Shown: positions 8,006-15,799, counted from the first letter of the stretch. The stretch is DNA of 41,344 nucleotides from Sebaldella sp. S0638 (GCF_024158605.1 NZ_JAMZGM010000030.1:1-41344); one strand, 5' to 3'. Numbers and translations: made by a program. The notes: a model not told the origin generated them from the letters alone.

Positions 8006-9034
8006 CTATTTCAAACTGTTTTCTATTTTTGCTATATCCTCTTTTGTGAATGTAATATTAGCCTTTTCACCTGTATCATTCAGTATTTTTTCCGCTATTA
8101 TCTTTGTTACCGGAGTAATTATGTTAAAATGATCTCCGCCTTTTATATCATAAATGTACAAAGGAATATTATTTTCCTTGGCTATTTTTTTCATCTCGTC
8201 AAATTCAAACCAGTAATCCTCTTCCCCTTCAAAGTAAAACGTAGGAGACTGAAGCGATTTCATATAAGTTCTCGGCGATCTTACTTTTAGTTCCTCAGGA
8301 TTCTTTGTATTAAAAGGAATTGCCACACGCATTGATCCTTTTAGCCGTAATTCCAAATCAGGTATCCCGCCCAAAGAAAATGCGGCCCTGAATCCTCTTG
8401 AATATTCATTCCCCAGTAAAGCTCTTGTTCCTCCTGTACTGTGTCCTACTACATAAATTCTTTCAGGATCAACATAAGATATTTTCGAAAGATATTCTCT
8501 TGCTGATTCCAAATCCTCTATTTCACCATAAAACATATCATAAATTCCCGGATTGGCATTTTCTCCCCTGAAACTCGGTACCATCATTACTATTCCTGCA
8601 TCTCTGAATGCTCTTCCTGTCTGATCATTTTCTGCAGGCTGATCTGCCCAGAAATAATCATCATTTCCGATTCCGCCATATCCACCTATAAGCCATATTA
8701 CTGCGGGATGTTTCTTACCGTCTTTTGGGTCAGGTGTCAGAAATGCATCCATCTTACCATCTTTGGCTTCATAATTTACAAGCAAAAATTTATTTTTGGG
8801 AGGAGTCATTGGTTTTCCGTCTCCCTGAAAACTGTTATCCACTATTTCTGTCTGGAACTTTGAATGTGCTGTTGCCAGATCCTCATCACTCAACTCAAAG
8901 CTGTATTTTGTCTTATCTTTTTTTTCTGTTTTTGTCTCTGTTCCCTGCTTTGCTTTCTCTCCCTTTGAACCGCATGATAAAATAAGAGTTCCCAGAATAA
9001 TCAACACAAATACCAGATATTTTTTATTTTTCAC
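8006..9034 (-). CDS. Lipoprotein alpha/beta hydrolase (prolyl-oligopeptidase/acyl-peptidase-like)
   Basis: The start is GTG at 9034, chosen because AAAGGAG lies 7 bp upstream and because it puts a typical lipoprotein signal at the N-terminus (KNKKYLVFVLIILGTLILSC, lipobox Cys21). A Lys/Thr-rich linker (about 22-50) follows, then an alpha/beta hydrolase domain: VIWLIGGYGG near the oxyanion region, nucleophile elbow GHSTGG, acid EGEEDYWFEFDEM and GGDHFNI with the catalytic His. It is therefore probably a membrane-anchored serine esterase or peptidase facing the periplasm; substrate unknown. It sits 34 bp downstream of a small unknown gene (probable operon) and has a strong terminator. Confidence 0.82.
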   Translation of the reverse strand: MKNKKYLVFVLIILGTLILSCGSKGEKAKQGTETKTEKKDKTKYSFELSDEDLATAHSKFQTEIVDNSFQGDGKPMTPPKNKFLLVNYEAKDGKMDAFLTPDPKDGKKHPAVIWLIGGYGGIGNDDYFWADQPAENDQTGRAFRDAGIVMMVPSFRGENANPGIYDMFYGEIEDLESAREYLSKISYVDPERIYVVGHSTGGTRALLGNEYSRGFRAAFSLGGIPDLELRLKGSMRVAIPFNTKNPEELKVRSPRTYMKSLQSPTFYFEGEEDYWFEFDEMKKIAKENNIPLYIYDIKGGDHFNIITPVTKIIAEKILNDTGEKANITFTKEDIAKIENSLK

Positions 9035-9068
9035 TTTATGCTCCTTTCGGTTTATCAAAATTGTATAA

Positions 9069-9404
9069 TTATTTATTCTTTTTTCTTTCATAAATTTCAT
9101 TTAATTCTTCCAGACGTCCTGTCAGCAAAGGCAGTCCTTTTTTCAGCCAGAAGCTGCTGTTTATTACTCCGCCGGACATTCCGCCCTTATCATATCCTGA
9201 AATATAAAATTCTTCTCCTTCTTTTATTTCATAACCAGAAGTCAGTTTATAAAAAATATGAAAGCTTTCAGTAAACTTTTCTACAGAATAAGGAAGAGGT
9301 ATATTAGAAAAAAATTCCTTTAAATCCTCCCATAAATGCGGATCACCCCTTAATCCCCAGCCCTCCGGATGTATTTCAAAAATCTCCGCTACAGTACCCT
9401 TCAT
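9069..9404 (-). CDS. Small conserved-looking protein of unknown function
   Basis: A 111-aa protein I cannot place in a named family with certainty. It is acidic and aromatic-rich, has no signal peptide or membrane segment, and contains a motif HPEGWGLRGDPHLWEDL near the start and GYDKGGMSGGVINSSFW in the second half. The start is placed at the ATG at 9404 because GGGAGGAATT immediately precedes it; an upstream in-frame TTG is part of that ribosome-binding stretch. It is followed after 34 bp by the lipoprotein hydrolase, so the two are probably co-transcribed. Confidence 0.6.
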   Translation of the reverse strand: MKGTVAEIFEIHPEGWGLRGDPHLWEDLKEFFSNIPLPYSVEKFTESFHIFYKLTSGYEIKEGEEFYISGYDKGGMSGGVINSSFWLKKGLPLLTGRLEELNEIYERKKNK

Positions 9405-9512
9405 AATTCCTCCCAAAATAATAAGATTATTTTACCGGTTGACCTTACATAGTTACTATACCTAATATTATTAAAAACTTCCTCATATTAGCTGTTTCTT
9501 AACTTTAATTTT

Positions 9513-9956
9513 TTACAAAAGAATGAGTTCCTTTTTCGCCCATTCAAGAACTGTTTCAAAAGTAGATTCTTTTTCAAGCATGTATACCAGAAATGATGCA
9601 AGTCTTCCTCTGAAAAAATCATCTACAAGTTCTTCTTCGAATAAATCCTGGTTCATTTCTATGAAAAACATCACAATTGATTCTATGGTTCTTTTATTTC
9701 CGTCTATGAAAACGTGACCTTTATTAAGACTGAAAATCAAAAAAGCTATTTTTTCCTGTATTCCATTGTAATATTCTTCATCTGTGAACGGCTTATTGGA
9801 AAAAACAGTATCACATGTGTAGATCAGGGAGTTTTCATTCCTTAATTCATACTTGGGAAATGATTCCAGATCAGGATGTTCCATAATTCCTTTATTTATG
9901 GAACATATTAATTTATAAATCCCTTCTGATTCCTTGCTGAAAAATTTTTTCTCCAT
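9513..9956 (-). CDS. doc: Doc-type Fic-domain toxin
   Basis: A 147-aa Fic/Doc protein. The signature is HVFIDGNKRT at residues 81-90: catalytic His81, Asp85, and the Lys-Arg ending of Doc proteins instead of the Gly-Arg of AMP-transferring Fic proteins. Doc of phage P1 phosphorylates EF-Tu and halts translation, so that is the likely activity. The surrounding helices match the short Doc layout. It overlaps by 1 nt (TAATG) a 45-codon upstream gene that fits a cognate antitoxin, so translation is probably coupled. The pair has its own strong promoter with a palindrome, consistent with autoregulation. Confidence 0.85.
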   Translation of the reverse strand: MEKKFFSKESEGIYKLICSINKGIMEHPDLESFPKYELRNENSLIYTCDTVFSNKPFTDEEYYNGIQEKIAFLIFSLNKGHVFIDGNKRTIESIVMFFIEMNQDLFEEELVDDFFRGRLASFLVYMLEKESTFETVLEWAKKELILL

Positions 9957-10093
9957 TATTTATCACTCAAATACTTCAAAGCCTTGAAGTTATCTCTGAT
10001 TATTTTTTCTGTTGTTTTCTTTGTTATTTCTTCATTTTGAGTATATTTATCAAAGCTTATATTTATTTTTTTCTTTTGATTATTTTCTTTCAT
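9956..10093 (-). CDS. Putative antitoxin of the Doc module (45 aa)
   Basis: A small gene of 45 codons starting at the ATG at 10093, preceded by AAGGTG and ending in a TAA that shares one base with the doc start codon. The product is very basic (MKENNQKKKINISFDKY at the N-terminus) with a helical C-terminal half containing IIRDNFKALKYLSDK. The position, size and coupling fit the Phd-like or other short antitoxin that blocks Doc through a C-terminal helix. I recognise no DNA-binding domain with confidence. A perfect 12-bp palindrome overlaps the promoter, which would suit a self-repressing antitoxin. Confidence 0.65.
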   Translation of the reverse strand: MKENNQKKKINISFDKYTQNEEITKKTTEKIIRDNFKALKYLSDK

Positions 10094-10125
10094 TTCATCA
10101 CCTTTTTTATAACATCTTAAGAAAA

Positions 10126-10154
10126 ATTATACCCTGATTAGACATATATGTCAA
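10126..10154 (-). promoter_or_regulatory. Promoter and palindromic operator of the Doc module
   Basis: On the minus strand TTGACA (10149-10154), 17 bp and TATAAT (10126-10131) form a perfect consensus promoter. The perfect palindrome GACATATATGTC (10141-10152) overlaps the -35 box and spacer, the expected place for an antitoxin operator. Confidence 0.75.
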
Positions 10155-10344
10155 TTTTATTGTTGTTCTAATTTTTTGATTTTATGGTTATTTTTTATAT
10201 GATAATATAAAAAGGAACTCTCTATATTCAGTAGTTTATAGAATTTAGAAACTTCCTATTTTTTAATCTGATTTTTTAGTTTTGATTGTTATTTTTCCAG
10301 TTACACTGTATTTTTACTGCTATACCTGTGATTCTTCACAGCTT

Positions 10345-10752
10345 TTATCCTCTGTAACCCAATTTTTCCTTAATAGCACTTTCCAAAAGAGCCGAACAAT
10401 TAAGTTTATGCTTTTTAGCCAGATCATTCACCCATTTTGATATAGTAACATTTCTTCTTACATGCCTTTTTTCCTGTTCATCTCTTACAGGCGGCATATA
10501 GGCTTCTATCAGCTGAACAAACTGACTGCTTTTTGTCTTTATCTTATTTGGCTTACTGGGTTCCGGTATATGGATCTTCCTGTCTTCCAATGAATAAAGA
10601 TATATTCCCAAAGCTTCTTTAGCCATGAATAATGCTTCTTCCAAACTATTCCCATATGTAAAAGCCCCCTCCAAATCTGGAAAATATACATTATATCCTC
10701 CGCTTTCCTCTTCAAATACTGATGGATAAATATATAAATCTTTCTTTGTCAT
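10345..10752 (-). CDS. hicB: HicB-type antitoxin
   Basis: A 135-aa antitoxin. The N-terminal part has the degenerate RNase-H-like HicB fold (YPSVFEEESGGYNVYFPDLEGAFTYGNSLEEAL, with the PDLxGxxxxGxxxxEA signature). The C-terminus has a ribbon-helix-helix-like segment (RRNVTISKWVNDLAKKHKLN followed by a second helix), used in the family for DNA binding. It neutralises HicA and should repress the operon promoter. It is the second gene, 33 bp after hicA. A short hairpin with arms CTGTGA and TCACAG (10326-10341) follows the stop codon, but without a clear T tract on the minus strand. Confidence 0.92.
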   Translation of the reverse strand: MTKKDLYIYPSVFEEESGGYNVYFPDLEGAFTYGNSLEEALFMAKEALGIYLYSLEDRKIHIPEPSKPNKIKTKSSQFVQLIEAYMPPVRDEQEKRHVRRNVTISKWVNDLAKKHKLNCSALLESAIKEKLGYRG

Positions 10753-10785
10753 AATCAGTCTCCTAAATTCTCTGTAAGGCAGGAG

Positions 10786-10968
10786 TTACTTCAAGCCTGT
10801 CTGTTTTAGAACAGCATTATAAAGCCCTGTTTTCAAATCTTTTCTTGGATGAGGAATAACAATTGTCCTCTCTCCCTTTATGAATACATGATGACTTCCC
10901 CTAACCCTGTCCAATACCCAGCTCTCTTTTTTTAAAAGCTGAATGAGGTTTTTTGAATCATGTGCCAT
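10786..10968 (-). CDS. hicA: HicA-type mRNA interferase toxin
   Basis: A 60-aa double-stranded-RNA-binding-fold toxin with the family pattern LIQLLKKESWVLDRVRGSHHVF, in which the His after Gly-Ser (H26) is the catalytic residue, and the end IPHPRKDLKTGLYNAVLKQTGL. HicA cleaves mRNA independently of ribosomes. The start is placed at the ATG at 10968, with GGGAGAAAG directly upstream. An earlier in-frame start at 10983 would include that ribosome site in the coding region. Toxin-first order is standard for hicAB. Confidence 0.92.
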   Translation of the reverse strand: MAHDSKNLIQLLKKESWVLDRVRGSHHVFIKGERTIVIPHPRKDLKTGLYNAVLKQTGLK

Positions 10969-11051
10969 TCTTTCTCCCTTCACAGTATTAATGTGAACAA
11001 ATTACCATTTTCGGAGATTTGCCATATAAGATTAATCCTAACCTCAAAAAT

Positions 11052-11080
11052 ATTATACACATTTTAAGTGTGTATGTCAA
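11052..11080 (-). promoter_or_regulatory. hicAB promoter with inverted-repeat operator
   Basis: On the minus strand a perfect TTGACA (11075-11080), 17-bp spacer and TATAAT (11052-11057). The inverted repeat ATACACA-7 bp-TGTGTAT (11055-11075) fills the spacer and overlaps both boxes, an ideal repressor site for HicB. The leader to hicA is about 80 nt. Confidence 0.8.
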
Positions 11081-11385
11081 GAATTTATAATAAAATAGAG
11101 ACGGCTTATTTAGCCATTTCCCCTTTATTAAATTCATTAATAGAGTCAATTTGCTCTTATATCTAAAAGAGCATCTAAAAAGATTGTAAATGTCTCACTA
11201 TTTTTATATACTCTTAATTGCATTTTTGTGATATTCATTCACTAAAATAAACAATATAAAGATACTTTTTATTTATAAAATAAAAGATCGGACTAATCCA
11301 GCTCTCCAAAACACAAGATACAGTAAATACAATATCTTTATTTAGAGCCTTTATTAATCCAATCTTCTTTATATGATCATGATTT
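11081..11385. other. Non-coding spacer with two hairpins
   Basis: I see no supported gene here. It holds a perfect 7-bp stem TGCTCTT/AAGAGCA (11152-11173) and an AT-rich inverted repeat (11261-11289, GATACTTTTTATTT against AAATAAAAGATC) about 100 bp beyond the DUF1266 gene, which may act as its terminator. Confidence 0.4.
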
Positions 11386-12141
11386 TTATTTAAACGGGTG
11401 TGTTTTATAAGCACTGTTACTATCTTTAAGTAAGATATCCGCCTGTGCCTTACTATCCGCAAACGGCTGTCCGTAAGCAAGTGTTCTTCCTAACATCACT
11501 CCTGCGAAATATTCTTCCCAGCTGTTATAATCATTTTTAGCCTGAGTAACTGCTTTATTAATGTAATCCCACATCTCCTGCTCAGTTATATAACCAGCAC
11601 TGTAAGAAAATCTTGCTACGTTTACAAGTCTGTCATAATCCCATGCACTTATAGTTTTTATTCCATCTATCTGCTCTGCTGTGTAACCATAGTTATCTAC
11701 CAGATTTTTCTTTACATCTTCATAAGCCTGAAATTCTGCCGAGTTCGCAGTAGCAGCTTCCGGAGTTCTTAATTCTGCTAATGCCGGATCTACCTCTGCT
11801 TTATGCCCTTCTGCCAGAAGATATTCCAATGTTTCTTTTGCAGTTGCTGTATCAGTTACATCCCATGCACTGCTCAGTACCTGAATACTTGCATCTTTAT
11901 ATTCTGCAGCCTGCAGATCGTCAAAAGGCATTTTATTTCTCGTAGTTAATACAGCTCCGAATACTAATGCATTTTCCTGTTCTTTTGTAAGTTTTCCTTT
12001 TGCTTCTTCCTTAGCCGGTGCTGAAGCTGTCTCAGTTTTAGCCGCTGTATCTCCTAAATTTGCTTTTTCTTCTTTTCCTTTACACGAAATTATTGTAAGT
12101 ACAACAACTAAACCTATTAGTAACTTTGTTTTGTTTTTCAT
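11386..12141 (-). CDS. DUF1266-like lipoprotein
   Basis: A 251-aa lipoprotein. The signal peptide KTKLLIGLVVVLTIISC has its lipobox Cys at residue 20, followed by a Glu/Lys/Ala/Thr-rich linker (about 22-55). The globular part resembles DUF1266 proteins (YbeR/YbeU type): ISAWDYDRLVNVARFSYSAGYITEQEMWDYINKA, then YNSWEEYFAGVMLGRTLAYG, the characteristic W-D-xx-R, GY(I) and S-W-x-x-(F/Y) ... GR pattern. The biochemical function of the family is not known to me. The start ATG has AAAGGAGAG upstream and a TTGAAA/TACAAT promoter further up. It lies downstream of the HAD phosphatase gene but is separated from it by a terminator. Confidence 0.75.
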   Translation of the reverse strand: MKNKTKLLIGLVVVLTIISCKGKEEKANLGDTAAKTETASAPAKEEAKGKLTKEQENALVFGAVLTTRNKMPFDDLQAAEYKDASIQVLSSAWDVTDTATAKETLEYLLAEGHKAEVDPALAELRTPEAATANSAEFQAYEDVKKNLVDNYGYTAEQIDGIKTISAWDYDRLVNVARFSYSAGYITEQEMWDYINKAVTQAKNDYNSWEEYFAGVMLGRTLAYGQPFADSKAQADILLKDSNSAYKTHPFK

Positions 12142-12173
12142 AAATCTCTCCTTTTTTTAGAATACTAACGATA

Positions 12174-12202
12174 ATTGTATCATAATTTTTATATGTTTTC
12201 AA
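12174..12202 (-). promoter_or_regulatory. Predicted promoter of the DUF1266-like gene
   Basis: Minus-strand TTGAAA (12197-12202), 17-bp spacer and TACAAT (12174-12179), about 30 bp upstream of the start codon. Confidence 0.6.
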
Positions 12203-12245
12203 ATCAAAGCTAGGAATTTACTTATTATTACATAAATATATCTTA

Positions 12246-12279
12246 AAATAAAAAAGACCATCACTCCGTTGTAATAGTC
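12246..12279 (-). terminator. Rho-independent terminator of the HAD phosphatase gene
   Basis: On the minus strand GACTATTAC, 6-nt loop AACGGA and GTGATGGTC (9-bp stem with two G-U pairs) followed by TTTTTTATTTT, 20 bp after the stop codon. Confidence 0.85.
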
Positions 12280-12298
12280 TCCATACCAACCCGTTTTT

Positions 12299-13573
12299 TT
12301 ATTTAGTTAATTTTTCCTCTTTACTTCCTAAAAGTATTGTTTTTTCTGTAGGAATGAATAATCCAGTATTCTCATTACGTCCTTGTAAATAATATACTGC
12401 ATTGCTTTTCCCCAGACTTTCTGCTGCCTTTTTAGAAAGTTCGCCTATAGGCCCGCCTTTAACACGGTTAATTATTAAACCAACCTGCATATCCTTATAA
12501 TCAGACAGCATGTTATAATCTCCGTCACTATCTCCGGCTACAAGTATCGGCCCTTTTCCGCCATGGTTTGGTCTGATAAACTTATCAATAGTTTTTGATT
12601 TTCCTGCTCCCTGAGTCTGAAAGTAATTATTATAATCATACTGATTAATATATCTTCCTTTATCGTCAGTCTTGAGCTGCATAGCAAACACATTGCTTCT
12701 CTTTACATTTAATCCGTATTTAGGATTAGTTGCTGCTACCACTATTACATCAATAAATGAAGCAGAGCATACATACACTTCTATACCGTTATCCATAAGT
12801 GTGTTATACAGATTTATCATTTCCGGCATTACACGAAGTCCTGTTTTATATGTTACAGTTACTATCCCGGCTTTACCTGCTCTCTCCTTAGGACTTGTCC
12901 ATGTTACTTTCTTGTAATCATTTCTTTTCAGCCAGTAATCTGTAGAATCCTCTGCAAGTTTCTGTACTTCTTCAGAAGTCATTCCGCTGAACAGATAAGT
13001 AACCCACGGATAACTGATATCAGCACTGAATGTTCCACCTATTGCATCATAAAGATAACGAACCTTAGTTATAAAATCCATATACTCAGGAGACTTTTTT
13101 ATCTCCGCCAGAGATTTTTTCCCGTTCCCGCCAAGTTCCTTATAATTATTGTACAGCCATGTGTAGCTTTCTACACAGTCCTCTGTAACTATGTCGATAT
13201 TCAGCTTTTCACCTTTTGAATTCTTAAATTCATCTGTAAAGTTTCCTTTTGGAACCTCTGTTTTCAAAGCTGCTTCGAGCTGCTGCGGTGTCATTTTGAA
13301 TCTCAGATTTTCCAACTGATAGATCAAAAGTGCTTCCTGAATGTCATTCATAGCTGTGGTATTATCGAAGTCAAACACTGCATAAGGCTTACTTCTGATG
13401 TTATAATCCTGATTGTTAATACTGTTTTTCTCAATCATTCTGTTTAGAGCCTCATAAGTATTAGGTGCCCAGTTCAAAGCCTTCAATTTTGTTTCTTTTA
13501 CCGGCAGTGCATAAGCAAAAACTGACATAAATACCATGAAAATCACTGCTAATGCTCTTTTTCCATTTTTCAT
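12299..13573 (-). CDS. Exported HAD-family phosphatase (phosphorylcholine-phosphatase-like)
   Basis: A 424-aa protein with a Sec signal peptide (KNGKRALAVIFMVFMSVFAYA, cleavage near residue 22). The HAD motif I is DFDNTT at residues 68-73, with Asp68 the likely nucleophile. Motif II is near VYVCSASF, and the motif IV region is VAGDSDGDYNML. The large cap between motifs I and II resembles secreted PchP-like phosphatases, so it probably removes phosphate from a small organic phosphoester in the periplasm; the substrate is a guess. AGGAGG precedes the ATG. The gene is monocistronic, with its own TTGACA/TAAACT promoter, a leader of about 140 nt and a terminator. Confidence 0.8.
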   Translation of the reverse strand: MKNGKRALAVIFMVFMSVFAYALPVKETKLKALNWAPNTYEALNRMIEKNSINNQDYNIRSKPYAVFDFDNTTAMNDIQEALLIYQLENLRFKMTPQQLEAALKTEVPKGNFTDEFKNSKGEKLNIDIVTEDCVESYTWLYNNYKELGGNGKKSLAEIKKSPEYMDFITKVRYLYDAIGGTFSADISYPWVTYLFSGMTSEEVQKLAEDSTDYWLKRNDYKKVTWTSPKERAGKAGIVTVTYKTGLRVMPEMINLYNTLMDNGIEVYVCSASFIDVIVVAATNPKYGLNVKRSNVFAMQLKTDDKGRYINQYDYNNYFQTQGAGKSKTIDKFIRPNHGGKGPILVAGDSDGDYNMLSDYKDMQVGLIINRVKGGPIGELSKKAAESLGKSNAVYYLQGRNENTGLFIPTEKTILLGSKEEKLTK

Positions 13574-13613
13574 ATTCTTTCCTCCTAAAAAAATTTTTTA
13601 TGTAATATATTTA

Positions 13614-13639
13614 AATTCCCCAAAAGAAAGGGGAGAATT
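13614..13639 (-). other. Leader hairpin upstream of the HAD phosphatase
   Basis: Within the untranslated leader, TTCTCCCC and GGGGAA can pair around an 8-nt loop. There is no T tract, so it is not a typical terminator; it lies about 40 nt before the start codon. Confidence 0.35.
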
Positions 13640-13712
13640 ACATACTGACTTTTCACCGGAAGAAAAATACTTCTTATTACAAAAAACCTCCTTAAAAAAT
13701 TTCACTATTAAA

Positions 13713-13741
13713 AGTTTACCCTGAAAATAGAGCAGTGTCAA
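13713..13741 (-). promoter_or_regulatory. Predicted promoter of the HAD phosphatase gene
   Basis: Minus-strand TTGACA (13736-13741), 17-bp spacer and TAAACT (13713-13718), giving a leader of about 140 nt. Confidence 0.65.
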
Positions 13742-13754
13742 TTTTCTATTAAAA

Positions 13755-13793
13755 AATAAAAATAAACAACAGTTTTGTTTCTTTATTTTTATT
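13755..13793 (-). terminator. AT-rich terminator after the paralogous pair
   Basis: Perfect 12-bp inverted repeat AATAAAAATAAA / TTTATTTTTATT, followed on the minus strand by TTTTAATAG, 16 bp after the stop at 13809. Confidence 0.65.
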
Positions 13794-13808
13794 CATAAAA
13801 AATGTGTT

Positions 13809-14348
13809 CTAAGGATAACTATCCCAGTAACGACCTAGTCCTTGTGTATTTAACTCTAAAGTATGTTCATTTAATAGTTTTATTATTTTTTCCACATGAA
13901 TATAGATTTTTTCCCTGTATTTCCCTATGAATTCTTTTCCTGTTTCAGCAATACACCAGTATTCATCACCTATATTATCTCCGTAATACAATATTACCCC
14001 ATACTCATAACCTAATTCTCTAAAAACTTCATTTCCATTTGCCGCTAATTCGTATGCTTCCGCCAAGGCTGACTCTAATATCTCATCATCATGCATTGCT
14101 TCAGCAAACAGCTTTCTTAATCTGTAATTCTCAAATTCTATCCTGTTGATATTTCTGAATAATAACTTAGCAAATGTGTAATATTTGGCTTTTTTTCTAT
14201 AATCAAAACACATAATATCCAGATAATCATCAAGCGGAAGTTCTTTTTCCAGCTCATCACAAAATAAATAAGTCCACTGTTCGAACTCTTCCCCGCTTAT
14301 CTCTCTGTTCAAAAATCTAAATAACCCTGCCTTTATCTCACCTTTCAA
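13809..14348 (-). CDS. Unknown protein, paralog of the adjacent upstream gene (copy B)
   Basis: A 179-aa acidic, soluble, mostly helical protein. The N-terminal FRFLNREISGEEFEQWTY resembles FKFLNKEISAEYFENWLY of the neighbour, and the similarity continues through L...YxDIMxFxYRKKAK, FAKLLFRNI and a central EAYELAANGNEVFRELGYEYG. The start is TTG at 14348: CGGGTGAAATT lies directly before it, matching the CGGGGTGAATTT before the neighbour's ATG, so the position looks conserved while the codon changed. I do not know the function. The FLN-x-EIS-xx-FE-x-W opening recalls small proteins often found as immunity-like cassettes in Gram-positives and fusobacteria, but no toxin gene is adjacent. It ends at an AT-rich terminator. 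Confidence 0.65.
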   Translation of the reverse strand: MKGEIKAGLFRFLNREISGEEFEQWTYLFCDELEKELPLDDYLDIMCFDYRKKAKYYTFAKLLFRNINRIEFENYRLRKLFAEAMHDDEILESALAEAYELAANGNEVFRELGYEYGVILYYGDNIGDEYWCIAETGKEFIGKYREKIYIHVEKIIKLLNEHTLELNTQGLGRYWDSYP

Positions 14349-14393
14349 AATTTCACCCGCCTTAATTTCTCATATCACTGAATTCCCAATAAA

Positions 14394-14930
14394 CTACTTT
14401 TCCATATTCCACTCATAATCATAACTTATACATAATTCATCAGAATCAAATAATTCTTTTATCCGTAATATTTCTTTATGTATAGCTGCTTTCTCAACAT
14501 CTGTAAAAATTCTCTTTTTAAGACTGCTCCCCCATGGCGGAGGATATCCCTGTTCACTCTCATATGCAATCAGATCTAGCCCATATCCCATACCCAATTT
14601 GGTAAACTCTTTATTACCATAGCAATACAGATCATAAGACCACACCAGCAGACACTCTAATGCCTCCTCATTTTTCAATGCATTATTCAGCAGCTTTGAA
14701 AACTTATAATCATCAAATTCCTTCGAATCAACGATTGTAAAAAACAGATCTGCCACATGAAGCTTTATTTTCGTATCATGCTTATATTTAAAACTCAAAA
14801 GATCTGTATACTCATATACTGAAAGTTCATTTTCCAGGCTTTCATCCTGATACAGCCAGTTCTCGAAATACTCTGCTGATATTTCTTTGTTCAAAAACTT
14901 AAAAAATACCTCTTTAGTCTCTTTTCTCAT
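14394..14930 (-). CDS. Unknown protein, paralog of the adjacent downstream gene (copy A)
   Basis: A 178-aa soluble protein of the same unnamed family as copy B, with FKFLNKEISAEYFENWLYQD at the start, LSVYEYTDLLSFKYKHD, and YDLYCYGNKEFTKLGMGYGLDL in the middle. The start is the ATG at 14930, preceded by CGGGGTGAATTT; an upstream in-frame ATG at 14969 has no ribosome site. Both copies are nearly equal in length and 45 bp apart, so they look like a tandem duplication that has diverged considerably. The chb-type operon terminator lies just upstream, so this pair is probably a separate transcript. Function unknown; an immunity-type role is only a possibility. Confidence 0.65.
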   Translation of the reverse strand: MRKETKEVFFKFLNKEISAEYFENWLYQDESLENELSVYEYTDLLSFKYKHDTKIKLHVADLFFTIVDSKEFDDYKFSKLLNNALKNEEALECLLVWSYDLYCYGNKEFTKLGMGYGLDLIAYESEQGYPPPWGSSLKKRIFTDVEKAAIHKEILRIKELFDSDELCISYDYEWNMEK

Positions 14931-14981
14931 AAATTCACCCCGTCTTTTTAATCTCATATAAATTATCACTATTTTAGCACA

Positions 14982-15016
14982 TAAAAAAATAAACCTGTAG
15001 AAAATTCTACAGATTT
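14982..15016 (-). terminator. Rho-independent terminator of the chb-type operon
   Basis: On the minus strand AAATCTGTAGA, loop ATTT and TCTACAGGTTT form an 11-bp stem (one G-U) followed by ATTTTTTTATG, 33 bp after the chbG stop codon. Confidence 0.88.
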
Positions 15017-15049
15017 ACATTAATTATTTAGGATTTATACTTAATAAAA

Positions 15050-15799
15050 TTACAGAGCAGAATAATCAACTATTTCTATTCCTTTACTCTTAATGAATTC
15101 TTTTACCTCATCACTGGTAATAACATCCAGTTCTGTGAGTCTCGGATAACTATACGAGCTTTTCAGAGTATCTGTACACAGGAAAGCTGGATGACACATT
15201 AATTCCACTACATCGTAGATCATTGCATCCCCGACAAATCCTCTAAAGTCCTCCACTCCTACTTTATCCGCATAATATCTGTCCTCGAATAAATCTATTG
15301 TTCTGATCCAGTCAGGAACAATAATTTCTTCTCCCGCTCTGGTAGTTTTCCCGGTTCTCCCTACCCTTACAGGAAGGTTATATTCCTTAGCAACGGCAAA
15401 AACTGCTTCTGCCATCTTCAGACTGTAAAGATGGACATGATGATGCCCGTCAAGATGAGTAGGATTTATCCCCATACTTATCAGCTTATCTATCTGTGTT
15501 CTCATTTCTGCTTTTATCTCTTCAATATCAGCCTCTTCCATTAATTCGGGATATTTTTTAAACACACCGTTTTCATCAACAAGTGTTTTCCCTAAAGATA
15601 GTGATTTTTCTATAAAGGTAAGATGAACCCCTATAGAAGTAATCCCCTCTTTTTTGGCAAGATTCACTGCATGTTCCGCATAAGGCATATTCATCATAAT
15701 TGTAGTAGATGAAAGCACCCCGTTTTTCATGGCTTCTACTATACCGTAATTAATTCCCCTTGTTCTTGCAAAATCATCTGCATTAATAATCAGTTTCAA
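15050..15799 (-). CDS. chbG: ChbG/YdjC-family carbohydrate deacetylase
   Basis: A 249-aa member of the ChbG/HpnK (YdjC) family, metal-dependent enzymes that remove an acetyl group from chitobiose-type sugars or their 6-phosphates in the cytoplasm. Family marks: IINADDFARTRGIN at residues 4-17 (metal-binding and catalytic Asp pair), HLDGHHHVHL near 120 and ELMCHPAF near 205. Length is normal. The start is TTG at 15799, supported by CCGGAGGTG just upstream and by the fact that the family begins two or three residues before the IINADDF strand. It is the last gene of the PTS operon, and as in E. coli chbBCARFG its presence points to chitobiose (GlcNAc2) among the substrates. Confidence 0.9.
   Translation of the reverse strand: MKLIINADDFARTRGINYGIVEAMKNGVLSSTTIMMNMPYAEHAVNLAKKEGITSIGVHLTFIEKSLSLGKTLVDENGVFKKYPELMEEADIEEIKAEMRTQIDKLISMGINPTHLDGHHHVHLYSLKMAEAVFAVAKEYNLPVRVGRTGKTTRAGEEIIVPDWIRTIDLFEDRYYADKVGVEDFRGFVGDAMIYDVVELMCHPAFLCTDTLKSSYSYPRLTELDVITSDEVKEFIKSKGIEIVDYSAL

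Noticed and set aside
10326-10341. Hairpin CTGTGA-TTCT-TCACAG after hicB as a terminator
   Set aside because: The T tract lies on the wrong side for minus-strand transcription; kept only as a mention in the hicB entry.
11235-11480. 81-codon open frame overlapping the 3' end of the DUF1266-like gene
   Set aside because: It overlaps a well-supported gene in another frame, lacks a ribosome site, and its product has no family features.
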